From: Symbiodinium natans
Lineage: Eukaryota; Sar; Dinophyceae; Suessiales; Symbiodiniaceae
Direction of reading: 5' to 3'
Assembly (NCBI GenBank): GCA_905221605.1
Contig: CAJNDS010002278.1
Span: 347,364-411,363 of the forward strand
Length of the DNA stretch: 64,000 nucleotides
How positions within the stretch are numbered: the first letter of the stretch is position 1; each line of letters begins with the position of its first letter. Position numbers and translations under genes: made by a program. Below are positions 41,987 through 52,469 of the stretch, piece after piece. The notes below the pieces were generated by a model, which was not told where the DNA came from, ran no database searches, and saw only the letters and a program-made list of their open reading frames with translations.

Positions 41987-42887
41987 TGGCAGAAACAACC
42001 CTAAACCCTAAACCATAAACCCTAAACCCTAAACCCTAAACGTTTCTTAATGTGGCAGAAACAAATTCATTTACAGCTACCCTTCTGAGTGCAGACAAGA
42101 GCTTTGGGTGCCCCCTGAAGTGGCCACCCACAGCTCTTCCCCCAAAGCCTATATTGTATCCCTACCCTAAACCCTAAACCCTAAACCCTAAACCCTAAAC
42201 CCTAAACCCCCTTGGTTTTTTTACTTTTGTTTATATAAAGCCCAAGAGGAGATTAATAATGTTGTTTTTATTAAGGTTCGAAGGGGAGTATAGAAACCTT
42301 TGAAATGCCAAGAGGGGATCAGCGTTGGGCACTTAGGGGTTTAGGGTTTCAGGGTTTAGGGTTTCAGGGTTGAAGGGTTTGAGGGTTTGAGGGTTTGAGG
42401 GTTTGAGGGTTGGAGGGTTTATTTGGTCTTTTGGGTTTTTGTTCGGCCTAAAGCCGAAACCCTGGCTGGCCCTCAAACTATGACAACCTGTAGCCTGTAG
42501 CCCCAAAGTGATTGGTATATGGGTGTCTGAAACGGACCTCCTTTTTCAGGGTGGGGGGCCGGGGGGGGGCGGGGGGTGCAGGCAAACCCTATCGGCCCAG
42601 ATCCCTGGGTCATGTCAGAAAGCACTGCAAACCAAACATCCTCCTCCCCAAGAAGCTGGGCGTGCGTGCTGAGGGTTTCGGGTTGACTGCATACCCAAAG
42701 GCTCCAGTGTAGTTCTTTTTTGGGTTAGTTATCGGGGATTTTCGTATGCTATCCCAAAAAGGTACTCCATCGGAGCCTTTGGGTAAGGCTTAAGGCTTCT
42801 GATTCAGGATGTTCTTCGTATTAGGGGGCTCGCGGAAGGGCCCCTAACCTTCCTATGCCTGATCCCCAACCCTTCCGATTTCGTAGG
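41987..42887. other. ITR-containing spacer
   Basis: CCCTAAA tracts at 42,000-42,041 and 42,163-42,210, GGGTTTGA variants at 42,335-42,420, and unrecognised sequence. No gene. Confidence 0.6.
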
Positions 42888-42999
42888 CTAGGACCGGGAG
42901 CAGGCCCTTATTTCCTTTTTCTAGGGTTGGGGCTCACGTATAATCCCCTGAAAACCAAAAAGGGCACCCTTTTTATTCCTAGGCTACACCCGGGTCTAG
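42888..42999. mobile_element. MITE-like element, family D copy 5, undivided
   Basis: CTAGGACCGGGAGCAGGCCC left, AAAAAGGGCACCC and TTCCTAGGCTACACCCGGGT then CTAG right. Its centre reads TTTTTCTAGGGTTGGGGCTC, the unexpanded counterpart of the telomeric array in copy 1. Confidence 0.75.
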
Positions 43000-43077
43000 T
43001 AGGTCCCTTACAGGGTAAACCCTGCACAAGGACTCCCACGTCTGACTCTTAGGCACTCTAACTCAGAAACACTCTCT

Positions 43078-43180
43078 GGTTGGCCCAGTAGTACCCTTTC
43101 CCCTTTTGTTTGTTCAAGAACATTATAAAGCATCCAACCCAAAACAAGTTGCTTTTGTTACAATATGCTTACTGGTCTAA
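43078..43180. mobile_element. MITE-like element, family C copy 4 (diverged)
   Basis: GGTTGGCCCAGTAGTACCCT left, CAATATGCTTACTGGTCTAA right, interior TTCAAGAACATTATAAAGC. Undivided. Confidence 0.6.
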
Positions 43181-43638
43181 GGGTTGAGGGGCCTGCAAAT
43201 GTGACGAGGATTGCTGCGAGAAGTGGATGCAGGACGGGGAAGCAGCCAACTCGTCAGACTCATTGATTCACTGGGTTTAGTGTTTGCGGGTGTAGCATTT
43301 AGGTCCCCGCCCGCATTCTCTGCGCATGTAACTGATCTCATGTTATGCGTGCCCTGCGCATGTTTAGGGGTCCCGAAGTTATGTTTCCAGTATTGTCAGC
43401 TTAGGTCCAATAAAGCGACAGTCAGAAGTTTGGGGGATAGCGGAGGATCCCCCCTAAACCCTAAACCCTAAGCCCACAGGACCCGCGGGCTGAGAAGTAC
43501 TTGAAGGACTACGCCTACTGGGACGTGGACTGGATCAAGGTGCGCCATACTTCAAGCCTTCATAACCCTAAGACCCTGTTACCAAAAAAACCCTATAACC
43601 CTAAACCCTAAACAGGTTAGGGTTTCGAAGGTCAGTTC
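43181..43638. other. unrecognised spacer
   Basis: Non-telomeric DNA with a plus-strand frame of 86 codons at 43,211-43,471 that ends in telomere-derived residues. No domain is recognised. Confidence 0.5.
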
Positions 43639-43783
43639 TACTTGGAGGTTCATGGGTACGTATTAACCAATTATAACTGCACTTATAACCTACTTATCAG
43701 CCCCTCAAGTACCCCAATATGGTTAGAGGTACAGTTATAAGTACAGTTGTAATTGGTTAATATGTACCATGAACCTCCAAGTA
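43639..43783. mobile_element. MITE-like element, family A copy 6, undivided
   Basis: TACTTGGAGGTTCATGGGTA left and GTACCATGAACCTCCAAGTA right, near perfect. The whole 145 bp folds back on itself (AACCAATTATAACTGCACTT with AAGTACAGTTGTAATTGGTT). This is the best complete reference copy of the family. Confidence 0.85.
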
Positions 43784-44255
43784 TAGGGCGGGATCCCGCA
43801 ACGATCCTCTCGTTGACCAGGACCAGAAGACGTCGAAAACCTTATGGTCACTTCTCCACACTATGATGGTCGCTTTTGGGGTTACTATTTTAAGTTTAAG
43901 GGTTTAGGGTTTAGGATTTAGTGTTCAAGATTTAAAACCCTAAGCCTTGTAGCCCTAAACCCTATACCCTAAACCCGAAACCCTAAACCCGAAACCCTCC
44001 AACTTCTGAACCCTAACCCCCTAAACTCTAAACCCTAAACCCTAAACCCTAAACCCTAAACCCTAAACCCCCTAAACACGGAGAACCCGGGACCAGGTCT
44101 TCACCCCTGGTGGTAAAAAGACCTATGCACAGGCTGGCCTCAGGGTTCAGGGTTCAGGGTTCAGGGTTTAGGGTTTAGGGTTTAGGGTTTAGGGTTTAGG
44201 GTTTAGGGTTTAGGGTTTAGGGTTTCGGGACAGGGGGTGTAGTTTGGGGAATTGA

Positions 44256-44340
44256 GTTCATATACTCTATACTACTATTTTTCCGTTTGAAGTGTATGCA
44301 TCAACCATAAACCCTTTCAGGGCTCATTCGTCCTTAAGGT
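44256..44340. mobile_element. MITE-like element, family F copy 3
   Basis: GTTCATATACTCTATACTAC left, then AACCATAAACCCTTTCAGGG and CTCATTCGTCCTTAAG right. Parallels 20,962-21,049. Confidence 0.55.
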
Positions 44341-44904
44341 AGGGTTGAAGGGTTCAGAGGGTTTAGGGTTGCGTTGCCGCGTAAGGATGTAGAGGGGAGG
44401 ATGTGTAGAGTTTGAAAGGGTTTAGAGGGCTTAGGGTTCGTATTGTTAGGGTTGTTGGAAGTGTTTCGAGGGCTCTAGGGTTCACAGGGTTAGGGTTCAG
44501 GGGTTTCGGGTTTAGGGTTATAGGGTTTATAGGGCTTAATTAGAGCTCAGGGGTTTAGAGGGCTTAGGGTTTCTTGGGTTGAGCGTTTCATGGGATTAGG
44601 ATTAGGATTAGGAGCTGCGGACAAGTGCCCTAAGCTTGGGTCTTTGGAGCTTTTAGCACTCAGAGTTCAGGATTTCGGGTTTTTGCGAAGGCTCAAAAAA
44701 TTGGCTAAGCAGGTTAAGATAGTTCAACTGAGGGGTATAGGCTCCGGGGTAAGAGGTCGTACCCTGAGGAACCTGATCCCCTGAACCGAGCACTTGAAAC
44801 CCCAAAAAGGCCTACAAACCTCCCGAACCCGAAGAATCCCATCCACGGGGTTTGGGCTTCATCATGTGCAGTGTTTCGAGCTTATCTGAGTAGCTGAGTG
44901 AGAA

Positions 44905-44982
44905 ATTACACTTTATACTCTTTGGGATACTAGAGTCCCCTATAGAACTGAAATTGTACACTTGTGGGGGGGGGCTAATGAA
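44905..44982. mobile_element. MITE-like element, family G copy 2
   Basis: ATTACACTTTATACTCTTTG, GGATACTAGAGTCCCCTATA and GAACTGAAATTGTACACTTG align directly with 26,216-26,285. A G9 run follows. Confidence 0.65.
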
Positions 44983-45496
44983 CTCAGCAACTAGGTTATT
45001 GAGAGACTCTGAGAGAAGGGGTTGGGGCTTCGAGAATTGATAGGTTTTAGGATTTCGGGGCCTTTCCGGCTGTTTATGGTTTAGGGACGACAAGGAATTT
45101 GGTCTTCAGGCTGTGTCGGGCGAGCTTTGGTATTGCTTGCCCGGGACCTCCTGGGCTGTCTCGGGTTTAGCGTCAGGGTTCGCGAGTGAAGTAAACAAAC
45201 CCTAAACCCTAAGCCCTAAGCCCTAAACCCTAAACCCTAAACCCTAAACCCTACGTGGGCTCCCGCGAACTCAACACCCGATCGACCCTTGGGTGAATGG
45301 TTTCAGGTGTGTCGTTTAGGGCCTTTTAGGAGGCAAAAGCCCTAAACCCTAAACCCTAAACCCTAAACCCTAAACCCTAAACCCTAAACCCTAAACCCTA
45401 AACCCGGGCGGCGCGGTTGTGGGTTTTGCGTGGTGGGGCGGGATCCTAAGGTACCTTCAGGTTTCGGCTTCTCCCTGAACTCTGCGCCCTGAACTG

Positions 45497-45608
45497 GGGA
45501 TGCTCCCCCCTTATACGAACAGTCCTCAGTAGGGATTTAGGGTTTAGGGCTTAGGGCTTTGGGGTGAATCCCTATTGAAGGACTGGTCGTATAAGGGGGA
45601 AGCATCCC
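45497..45608. mobile_element. MITE-like element, family B copy 4, split by telomeric repeats at its centre
   Basis: GGGATGCTCCCCCCTTATAC and CAGTCCTCAGTAGGGATT on the left pair with AATCCCTATTGAAGGACTG and GTATAAGGGGGAAGCATCCC on the right. The undivided copy at 26,856 has a 25-bp loop here. This copy has TTTAGGG/CTTAGGG units directly at GTAGGGATT (45,533-45,563). Confidence 0.85.
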
Positions 45609-46943
45609 TAACCCTAAACCCGAAACCCGAAACCCTAAACCCTAAACCCTTAACCCTAAACCCTAAACCCCGAACTTGACTTCGCCCGAAGTGCTCAGTG
45701 GGCTGGAGGCCTCGGGGACCTTTCTCCGGAATGGCAACTTGGTGACCCAGTGGTACCCTTTTTCCCTTTTTTCGTGGTTCAAGGTTCCTTTACAGGGTTT
45801 AGGGTTTAGGGTTTAGGGTTTAGGGTTTAGGTATTACAATATCCCTAAACCCTAAACCCGTGTTGTACTACGGTTACGGGGCTACCAAGGCAAAGAGATC
45901 TCGGCGAATGGTAGATAGTGAGGGGCCTGCTCTGTCTTTGCCGGAGCGTCTCCAGGGAGGCGTTTTTTGGGGTTTAGCGTCTTCAGTTAGAGTTCAGGGT
46001 TTGGGGTTTAGGGTTTAGGGTTAAAAGGTTAAGGGTAGGATCTTAGGGCTTGTGGGGTTTAGGGTTTCGGGGGGAACCCCTGAACCCTGTGTCCTAAACA
46101 TGCCCCGAACCCTGACATGATCACCAGAAGTACCGATCAAGCTTCTTTCATGGGTTTCTATCCCTAAATAGCCCTAGTTGTGGGCTAGGGCGGTGTAGTA
46201 TAGAGGAGGGGTAGTCGGAGAACCCATGATTCTTGGCCAAGATGCTGCAAAAGCCCTAAACCCTAAACCCTAAAGCCTGCACCCTAAACCTTAATCTCCA
46301 ACTGTTCTCAACTGGAACCCCCCGAAGAAGTGTTTTCGTGGCTTCAACCACGAAAGCAAGAAGGTCCAGTTGTAGTATAGTATCTGGATTTCGGGTGTTT
46401 AGGGCTTAAGGTTTAGGGTTTAGGGTTTAGGGTCTAGGGTTTAGGGTTTAGGGTTTGGGGTGAATTGGACAAAGGTGGATGTTCTGGGCAACCTTCAAAC
46501 CCCCCAAGAGCGGGGGTAATCGTCGGAGAACGGTGCAAAGGCGCCGGACCCAAGTGGCACCCAGAAGTAGGGTCAACAAGGCCACGAAATTCCTGCCTCA
46601 GCTCTTGCAACTGCCTGCTAGTTCGTATTTTCTAAAATCGTGGATCAAAATAGGGGACCCCGCAAGGTTAGAAGCTCCCAGCTAAGCTCTCTACCTCCCG
46701 GGAAAGAGGATTCGTACACCATTACAACATTTGCCTGGCCCTACTAACTCCATGCAAGTAAGTTAGGGCTTTTGGTGATTTTGTTGCAGGCGGAGAGCAC
46801 CAGTCCAAGCCACCGCACGTAATGCTGGAGAGGTCTTACTAACACCTTGGCAAGCGGAGCTGAGCTTTGGCAAAAAAATGACATGACCCAAGCAAGCAGC
46901 GGTTCGGTGTTGAGGGTAGAGGTCTACAGGGTTCGCGTGCCCT
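45609..46943. other. gene-poor ITR-containing block
   Basis: ITRs at 45,605-45,670, 45,990-46,022, 46,255-46,275 and 46,400-46,462. The rest (46,080-46,260, 46,470-46,940) is unrecognised. A 68-codon frame at 46,479-46,685 shows no domain. Confidence 0.6.
45739..45889. mobile_element. MITE-like element, family C copy 5, split twice by telomeric repeats
   Basis: TTGGTGACCCAGTGGTACCC left and GGTTACGGGGCTACCAA right. A TTTAGGG array (45,795-45,831) occupies the centre. A second short tract of opposite strand (ATCCCTAAACCCTAAACCCG) lies in the right arm after TACAATAT, where undivided copies continue with GGTTACTGGG. Confidence 0.8.
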
Positions 46944-47055
46944 CCTTGGGGACCAACAGAACCCTAAAAGCGTTTAGGGTTCATACTACCTTAGTAGGAA
47001 TGATAGAAGTATAGAGTATATGACCTCAATTAACGGTTCCTTTGGCCCCCCAAGG
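46944..47055. mobile_element. MITE-like element, family F copy 4
   Basis: CTTGGGGACCAACAGAACCC left pairs with TTCCTTTGGCCCCCCAAG right. The inner TTCATACTACCTTAGTAGG and ATAGAGTATATGACC match the other family F copies in reverse. Confidence 0.65.
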
Positions 47056-47560
47056 CTGGCTGCTTCTCCTTCCGACGCTGGGTTTAGGGTTCAGGGTTTA
47101 GGGTTAAGGGTTAAGGGTTAAGGGTTAGGGGGGCAAGGCACTTATAGGTCTTCGAGAACCCTAAGCCATAAACCCTACTGTGCTCATTCTCTGCATGGGG
47201 GGCGCCTCCTTAAACTTCCCTAAACCCTCAACCCTAAACCTTAAACCCTGAACCCTAAACCCTAAACCTTGGGTTGATTTTGTTAAAACTTAGCGAGACC
47301 GAGTTCCCACAAAGCAGCACAATACCGCATAGTATGCAGCACATGCAGCCCTATATAAACCGTATCCTAGATGAACCGAAATTAAAAAAGACACATCGAG
47401 CTTAGTTTTCCAGCCCTAGATTATTAAAAAAAAAAAAAAAGCAAGAAAACACCAAAAAAAAATCGAGCCTTTGTTTTCCAGGCCCTCCGAAATTCACAGG
47501 ACGCGACCTTGGACCCCGAAGGTGGTACATTGGGGTTCGGGGACCCCATTTTTAGGCTCC

Positions 47561-47673
47561 CTAAACCCTAAACCCTAAACCCCAAACCCTAAACCCTAAA
47601 CCCTAAACCCCAAACCCTAAACCCTAAACCCTAAACCCTAAACCCCAAACCCTAAACCCTAAACCCTAAACCC
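47561..47673 (-). repeat. interstitial telomeric array (CCCTAAA)16 with periodic CCCCAAA
   Basis: The CCCCAAA variant recurs every 3-5 units (47,579, 47,607, 47,642, 47,670), an incipient higher-order repeat. Confidence 0.95.
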
Positions 47674-48016
47674 CAGACCCCGGGAGTATATTCAGGTAAA
47701 CCCTTACAGGGCCTCACTGCCGAGGCCGTGCGGAAGGCCCCCCAAAGTGGAGTTTGCCACCTCCACGGCAGCCTGCCACGGCCAGGACGGTTGTTTAGGG
47801 TTTGGGGTTTAGGGTCTCAGGGTTTAGGGTTTGAGGGTTTTGGGGTTTTCATTGGTTTTCGTGGGTTTTCATGGTTTTCTTGTGTTTTATGGGTGTTTGG
47901 GTTTTCCCTTGAAAGCCAAGCAGACTACAATCATGGGGCTACAGTTTCCTATTCCTGGGGGTATAGTAGCCTTTCATTTTGGGCAACTAGGCCGTTCCTA
48001 CTTTTTCTTTTTTTAT

Positions 48017-48060
<44 letters not shown>
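48017..48060 (+). repeat. poly(G) tract, 44 nt
   Basis: Uninterrupted G44 between TTTTTTTAT and TGGGTTCCC. Length may vary with sequencing. Confidence 0.85.
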
Positions 48061-48061
<1 letters not shown>

Positions 48062-48181
48062 GGGTTCCCAAGAGAGCTATTCCTAGGTTGCTCGTGGATC
48101 TAAGCCAGCAAGAAGAGAGTTTTAGGCCCAGCTGGTTTAGGGTTTAGGATTTAGGGTTTAGGGTTTAGGGTTTAGGGTTTA

Positions 48182-48236
48182 GGGTCTTAGGGTCTTAGGG
48201 TCTTAGGGTCTTAGGGTCTTAGGGTCTGAGGGTCTT
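48182..48236 (+). repeat. variant telomeric array (GGGTCTTA)n
   Basis: Six 8-bp units of GGGTCTTA directly following TTTAGGG repeats. Confidence 0.85.
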
Positions 48237-48346
48237 TTTAAGATGCGAAGCGCTTGGCTTTCCAGGAAGCAAAACCTTACCAGTCCAACTGTCGAACACC
48301 GGAAACCCAGAGACAGGACCACGGCTCCTTGTGCCTGCTCTACTGC

Positions 48347-48457
48347 TTGGTAGCCCAGTGGTGCCCTTTTCTCTATTTTTTGGGTTCTGGTTCCCTTATA
48401 AATTAGTTAGCCCAAAAAAAGGGTGCCCTTATTCTAATATGGTTGCTGGGCTACCAG
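48347..48457. mobile_element. MITE-like element, family C copy 6, undivided
   Basis: TTGGTAGCCCAGTGGTGCCC left, GGTTGCTGGGCTACCA right. CCCTTATAAATTAGTTAGCC at the centre, AAAAAAAGGGTGCCCTTATT on the right side. This is the reference copy for the telomere-split copies at 15,989 and 45,739. Confidence 0.85.
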
Positions 48458-48744
48458 GACTGCCTGAGCCTGAGATGGCGACTCTGTTTTTTGTCTCTCT
48501 TTTTTTTAATAAAGGGGGGGGGAAAGACTTACTAATGATATTCCCTTATGGTCCATTTGTATTTTTTCTCTAATACCCCCTATGTTTTGTTGTGTTAACC
48601 CCATAGAACCTTAGAGGCTATTGAGATTTTGGCTTGGGCTTTGTTTTTTTAGAGTTTCGAGTGGAGTTTAAGTGCGTAGGGGTCAGGGTTGTGCGTGCTG
48701 TTTCATGATGAGTTTTTGGGTTGGGTTCAGGCATGGGGCGGGGT

Positions 48745-48777
<33 letters not shown>

Positions 48778-49027
48778 GGGGCAGTCATACTTAGTTTTCC
48801 GATTTGGGGTGCTAGCAGCACCCTAAATCAGGTACCCCCCCCACCTTACCTACCACAGGAATGCATGAGAAACGGTATTGAATTGGAGGCTTTCGGCAAC
48901 GTGCGTATGGCAGACTCAAAGGGTGACTGACACTGCTCACCAGCCTAGTCGAGTGATCCGCACCAAATGCCCCAGGGCTCTGGAGCACTGGATGCTAAGG
49001 TAGCTGGCCGGGGTTGCAGGTAACCCC
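48458..49027. other. spacer with G32 tract
   Basis: Unrecognised sequence with a G32 run at 48,745-48,776. Open frames around it arise from the homopolymer. Confidence 0.6.
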
Positions 49028-49173
49028 TACTTGGAGGTTCATGGGACTTATGAACCAATTACAACTATACTTATCCACTTACAAGGCTTTTAAGTGCCCT
49101 AATGTGGATAAGTACAGTTACAAGTACAGTTATAAGTACCAAGTAGTGAATAAGTACCATGAACCTCCAAGTA
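49028..49173. mobile_element. MITE-like element, family A copy 7, undivided
   Basis: TACTTGGAGGTTCATGGGAC and GTACCATGAACCTCCAAGTA ends. Centre GTGCCCTAATGTGGATAAGT with no telomeric insertion. Confidence 0.85.
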
Positions 49174-50717
49174 TAGGCCCTGTACCATGTAAACCCTATA
49201 TAATCCCTAGAACCTTGAATGACCCTCACCTACCTGATGGATTCAGGCCGCAGCGGTTACTCGCCTGGTGGTCTGTTGGGAGCTCACATTGTCTTGTTTG
49301 GAGCGTGGCTGAGATTGTCTTATGACGTATAACCTGAGCGTAAACAATTGTCCCCCTACTGACTTCGTAGTTGCATGTGTGTGCGGCTACACAAAGACCT
49401 GCGTCAACCATGCCTTTTGGGGCCTGCGCGTGCGACTTTTTCAAACGTGTGGGAGCGTGTGGAAGTTAGATAAGAATGCATGTATACATACTACGGGCAG
49501 ATGACAGTTCTAAGTTATGGTCCCTTTGTGGGTACCCTAAATGTAATGGCCCCTGCACTACATAGTGGAACCCCAAACAGAAATCGCATCTTGTGACATG
49601 CATGGGTGTGGGTGGGGGGGGTGGGGGGCCCGCAATGTTCTAGGCACCAGATTGCTGACCGGCTGCCACAGGGGAAATTTGGTGTAGTGGAGATTGTTTC
49701 TCTATAGTCTCATTTCGATTTCCCCTGTCAATTTCAAATCCAAGGGCAGATTTAAGAGAGTAGCATCTCTGTATGGTTTTGAGCGGAGTATGGTGAATAA
49801 CTAGCGGTCCTGGCCAGATGGGAGTTGTCAAAGCCAGCGTGGAAGAGTTCAGCCAAGAAGCAAGGTCGCAGCTCATTCCGGGTGACATCAGCCACGTCCT
49901 GAGGATGAAGTCTACATGCATCATGGGGGGAGAAGCTGCAGCTTCACATCTAATCTGCCACAAACCATGGAACTTTGCATTGCAGGGTCTAGGTCTAGGT
50001 GGGGCCGGCTCTGTGGCATGGAACGTTGTAAGCGCTCAAGGCTCAAACCCTTAACCCGAAAGCCCAAAGTATGAGAACCCTTCCGGCTCAGGCTCAGGTC
50101 CCGGGCTTGCGGTCCGGGTTTTGGGCCTGAAAGTGTATATGAACAAGCTAGGAGGAAGGACACATGAGCAATTTAACAAGATGTACCACATCTATATAAA
50201 TATAAATAAATAAATATATATATATATATATTTTTTTTTCTTTTTTACATTTATTTACTTATTCATTTTTCAATGTTTATTTGTTTACATGTTTTTACAC
50301 ATAGATGTATGCATGCTTTCTCTTCTTGGCTGAAGAGGATCTTGTTCAGGACTTTTTTGTTCGGAGGGCTTGAGGGGCCTAGCTAGAATTAACCCAACAG
50401 CAACAGCTGGTCGTGCCTTCGCCACCTGAATATATGATCATCACCCACAGGAATCATGCTTCCTCATTCGGGGCAAAAAGCCGACATCTGACTCAAAGGA
50501 AGGCCCTTGAATGCCTTGGGCCCACAGCTCGTCTCAGAGCTTGTCTGTCTTTTGGTTCCTGAACCCTAAACCCTAAACCCTAACCCAAAGTAAACCCTGT
50601 ACTCCCAACCGTGGACTGGCTGAATTGCAGACTGGCCATGGCCCATAGACTTACATAGGGGCTATTGTAGTACATGGGGCAGTTATAAATTACACCCTCA
50701 ACCCTAAACCCTAAACT
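49174..50717. other. largest ITR-free non-element stretch outside the LTR element
   Basis: About 1.4 kb (49,174-50,560) with almost no telomeric heptamers. A minus-strand frame at 49,640-49,963 (107 codons) and a plus-strand frame at 49,818-50,054 (78 codons) have mixed, protein-like composition but no domain I recognise, and they overlap. An AT-rich tract lies at 50,190-50,290 (TA repeat then T-rich). This is a candidate place for exons or a decayed gene, but no gene can be supported. Confidence 0.5.
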
Positions 50718-50790
50718 GGGATGTTCACCCGTATACTCAAAGTCCTTTATAGGGATTTTAATGGGGGGTATTATAATCCCTATACATCCC
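50718..50790. mobile_element. MITE-like element, family B copy 5 (shortened)
   Basis: GGGATGTTCACCCGTATACT, GTCCTTTATAGGGATTTTAA, then TATTATAATCCCTATACATC and CC. The right arm lacks the AGGACTG-GTATAAGGGG part. Confidence 0.65.
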
Positions 50791-51082
50791 AACCCTAAAC
50801 CCTAAACATGTAGCCCCCAGCCCTAAACCTAAACCCTAAACCCTAAACCCTAGACCGTTCTGAAACAAACCCTAAGGCAGCGATAAGGAGCTGAGCCGTG
50901 GCCTCAGCCACAGGGTTGCCATGTCGTGCACCCAGCAACCGAAGAACTACGCAAAGGGTTTAGGGTTTGGGGTTTAGGGTTTAGGGTTTAGGGTTTAAGG
51001 GGCTTGCCTCTGCGACGTTGGGAGCCATAAGGGCTTCGGGCTCTAGAGTTGAAGGTTTGAGGTTTGGGGTGTGTCTCTCCAA

Positions 51083-51247
51083 GATGCCCAGCATAGTACC
51101 CTCATCCCCTTCCATCGTCGAAAGATTTTAGGGTTTAGGGTTTAGGGTTTAGGGTATCCTAAACCTCAACCCTAAGCCCTAAATCCTAAGCCCTAAACGT
51201 AAAGAGGTACCCGTTCGCGCTTCTTTGTCTTAGGCTACTGGGGAACC
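51083..51247. mobile_element. MITE-like element, family C copy 10, split by opposed telomeric arrays
   Basis: GATGCCCAGCATAGTACCCT left and CTTAGGCTACTGGGGAACC right, as in copy 3. The centre holds TTTAGGG units (51,128-51,153) that flip into CCTAAACC/CCCTAAG units (51,156-51,198). Confidence 0.7.
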
Positions 51248-51648
51248 TCTCTCTTCGAACGACTTGCTTAGGCTTAGAAAGCAATTCAGGGGGGGGGGGG
51301 GGGAGCATCGGGCGCCACAACTTAGGGTGCTTGTTAGGGGTGCGGCATTCCCTCAGACCGAAGAACCTAGGCCCTTAAGTTACTTCCTTGAACCCTACCA
51401 CCCTAAACCCTTCAATTAATTCCTTGAACCCTACAATCCCTAAAACCTAAACCCTAAACCCTAAACCCTAAACCCTAAACCCTAAACCCTAAACCCTAAA
51501 CCCTAGACCCTTACCTCCCCCCTCCCCCCCTCTCTCGGATACCAAGCCTTCTGCTCCCAACCATGAGCGCCCCCCTCAGCAACGGGCCGGTGTTGCTTCT
51601 GGGAACCCTAAACCCTAAACCCTAAACCCTAAACCCTAAACCCTAAAC

Positions 51649-51748
51649 CTTAAGAACCACCAAAAATATTATATATTAATAATCCCTATATTGCCCTTAG
51701 AAGGAATAGTATGTTTTGTTTTTTTTAGGGGGGGGGGGAGTTCTTAAG
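51649..51748. mobile_element. MITE-like element, family H copy 2
   Basis: CTTAAGAACC left and GTTCTTAAG right, AT-rich interior with AATAATCCCTATA and GGAATAGTATGTTTTGTTTT shared with copy 1. A T8-A-G12 run stands before the right end. The flanking GCAAATAGTAG also follows the fragment at 20,350. Confidence 0.7.
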
Positions 51749-52342
51749 CAAATAGTAGTAGCTCCCTGAACCTCTGAACCCTCAAAGGGTTTAGGGATTA
51801 GGGCCTGAGGGTTTAAAAGGGTTGAGGGAACCCAGCAATCAAAACTCCTCCATCCACCCCCTGCCCCTAAGACCCTGACTAAGCTTTTGACCCTGAGACT
51901 CTGAGACCCGAAGACCCTACCACCCTGAACCCTAACCCTAAACCCTAAACCCTAAACCCTAAACCCTAAACCCTAAACCCTAAACCCTAAACCCTAAACC
52001 TAAAACCTAAAACCTAAACCCTAAACCCTAAACCCTAACCCCAGGATCCGCGCTGGAGCACCGCAGCCTCCGCTGCCTTGCCGGGGAGTGGCTCAGCCCT
52101 GGCTGCCTTGAGGCCCATGCTGCGGTACCCCCCATGTCCCTGTCTTGGGGACACGTAGGGTTTAGGGTTTAGGGTTTAGGGTTTAGGGTTTAGGGTTTAG
52201 GGTTTAGGGTTTAGGGTTTAGGGTTTAGGGTTTAGTGCCTTTGTGCCGACTTCGTGGCCCAATTATGTACTATTGAGATCCCTGGAGTCTTCGGGAACCC
52301 TAAGCCCTAGCGAATGCCCTGAAGCCCTGAACTCTCAAGCCT

Positions 52343-52469
52343 CACTTGGAGGTTCATGGCTTTATTATCCATAACCAGTTAATTACAACTGTACTCATAG
52401 CCATATTTGGGCACTTAAGGGGCTTATATGTGGGTTATAATTGGCTAACAAGTACCATGAGCCTCCAAG
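52343..52469. mobile_element. MITE-like element, family A copy 8, undivided
   Basis: CACTTGGAGGTTCATGGC left and GTACCATGAGCCTCCAAG right. Centre CATATTTGGGCACTTAAGGG, without telomeric insertion. Confidence 0.75.

Larger units (their letters stand above)
43784..45496. other. gene-free ITR-rich block
   Basis: ITRs at 43,895-43,925, 43,950-44,071, 44,163-44,226, 45,196-45,253 and 45,342-45,404. Degenerate GGGTTTAG/GGGCTTAG sequence at 44,340-44,600. Families F and G copies are listed separately. No gene. Confidence 0.65.
47056..48346. other. ITR and poly(G)-containing block
   Basis: 47,080-47,130 TTAAGGG variants. 47,218-47,275 CCCTAAA. 47,280-47,540 unrecognised AT-rich, with a duplicated ATCGAGC...TTTTCCAG motif separated by A15. 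47,561-47,673 long C-strand ITR. 48,017-48,060 G44. 48,135-48,236 telomeric then variant heptamers. No gene. Confidence 0.65.
50791..52342. other. gene-free ITR-rich block
   Basis: ITRs at 50,793-50,855, 50,958-51,000, 51,440-51,506, 51,605-51,650, 51,925-52,038 (C-strand, about 15 units) and 52,156-52,235 (G-strand, about 11 units). Families C and H copies are listed separately. No gene. Confidence 0.7.

Noticed and set aside
49640-49963. Minus-strand 107-codon protein
   Set aside because: The composition is protein-like, but no family is recognised, it overlaps a plus-strand frame and nothing else supports it. Mentioned under the region instead.
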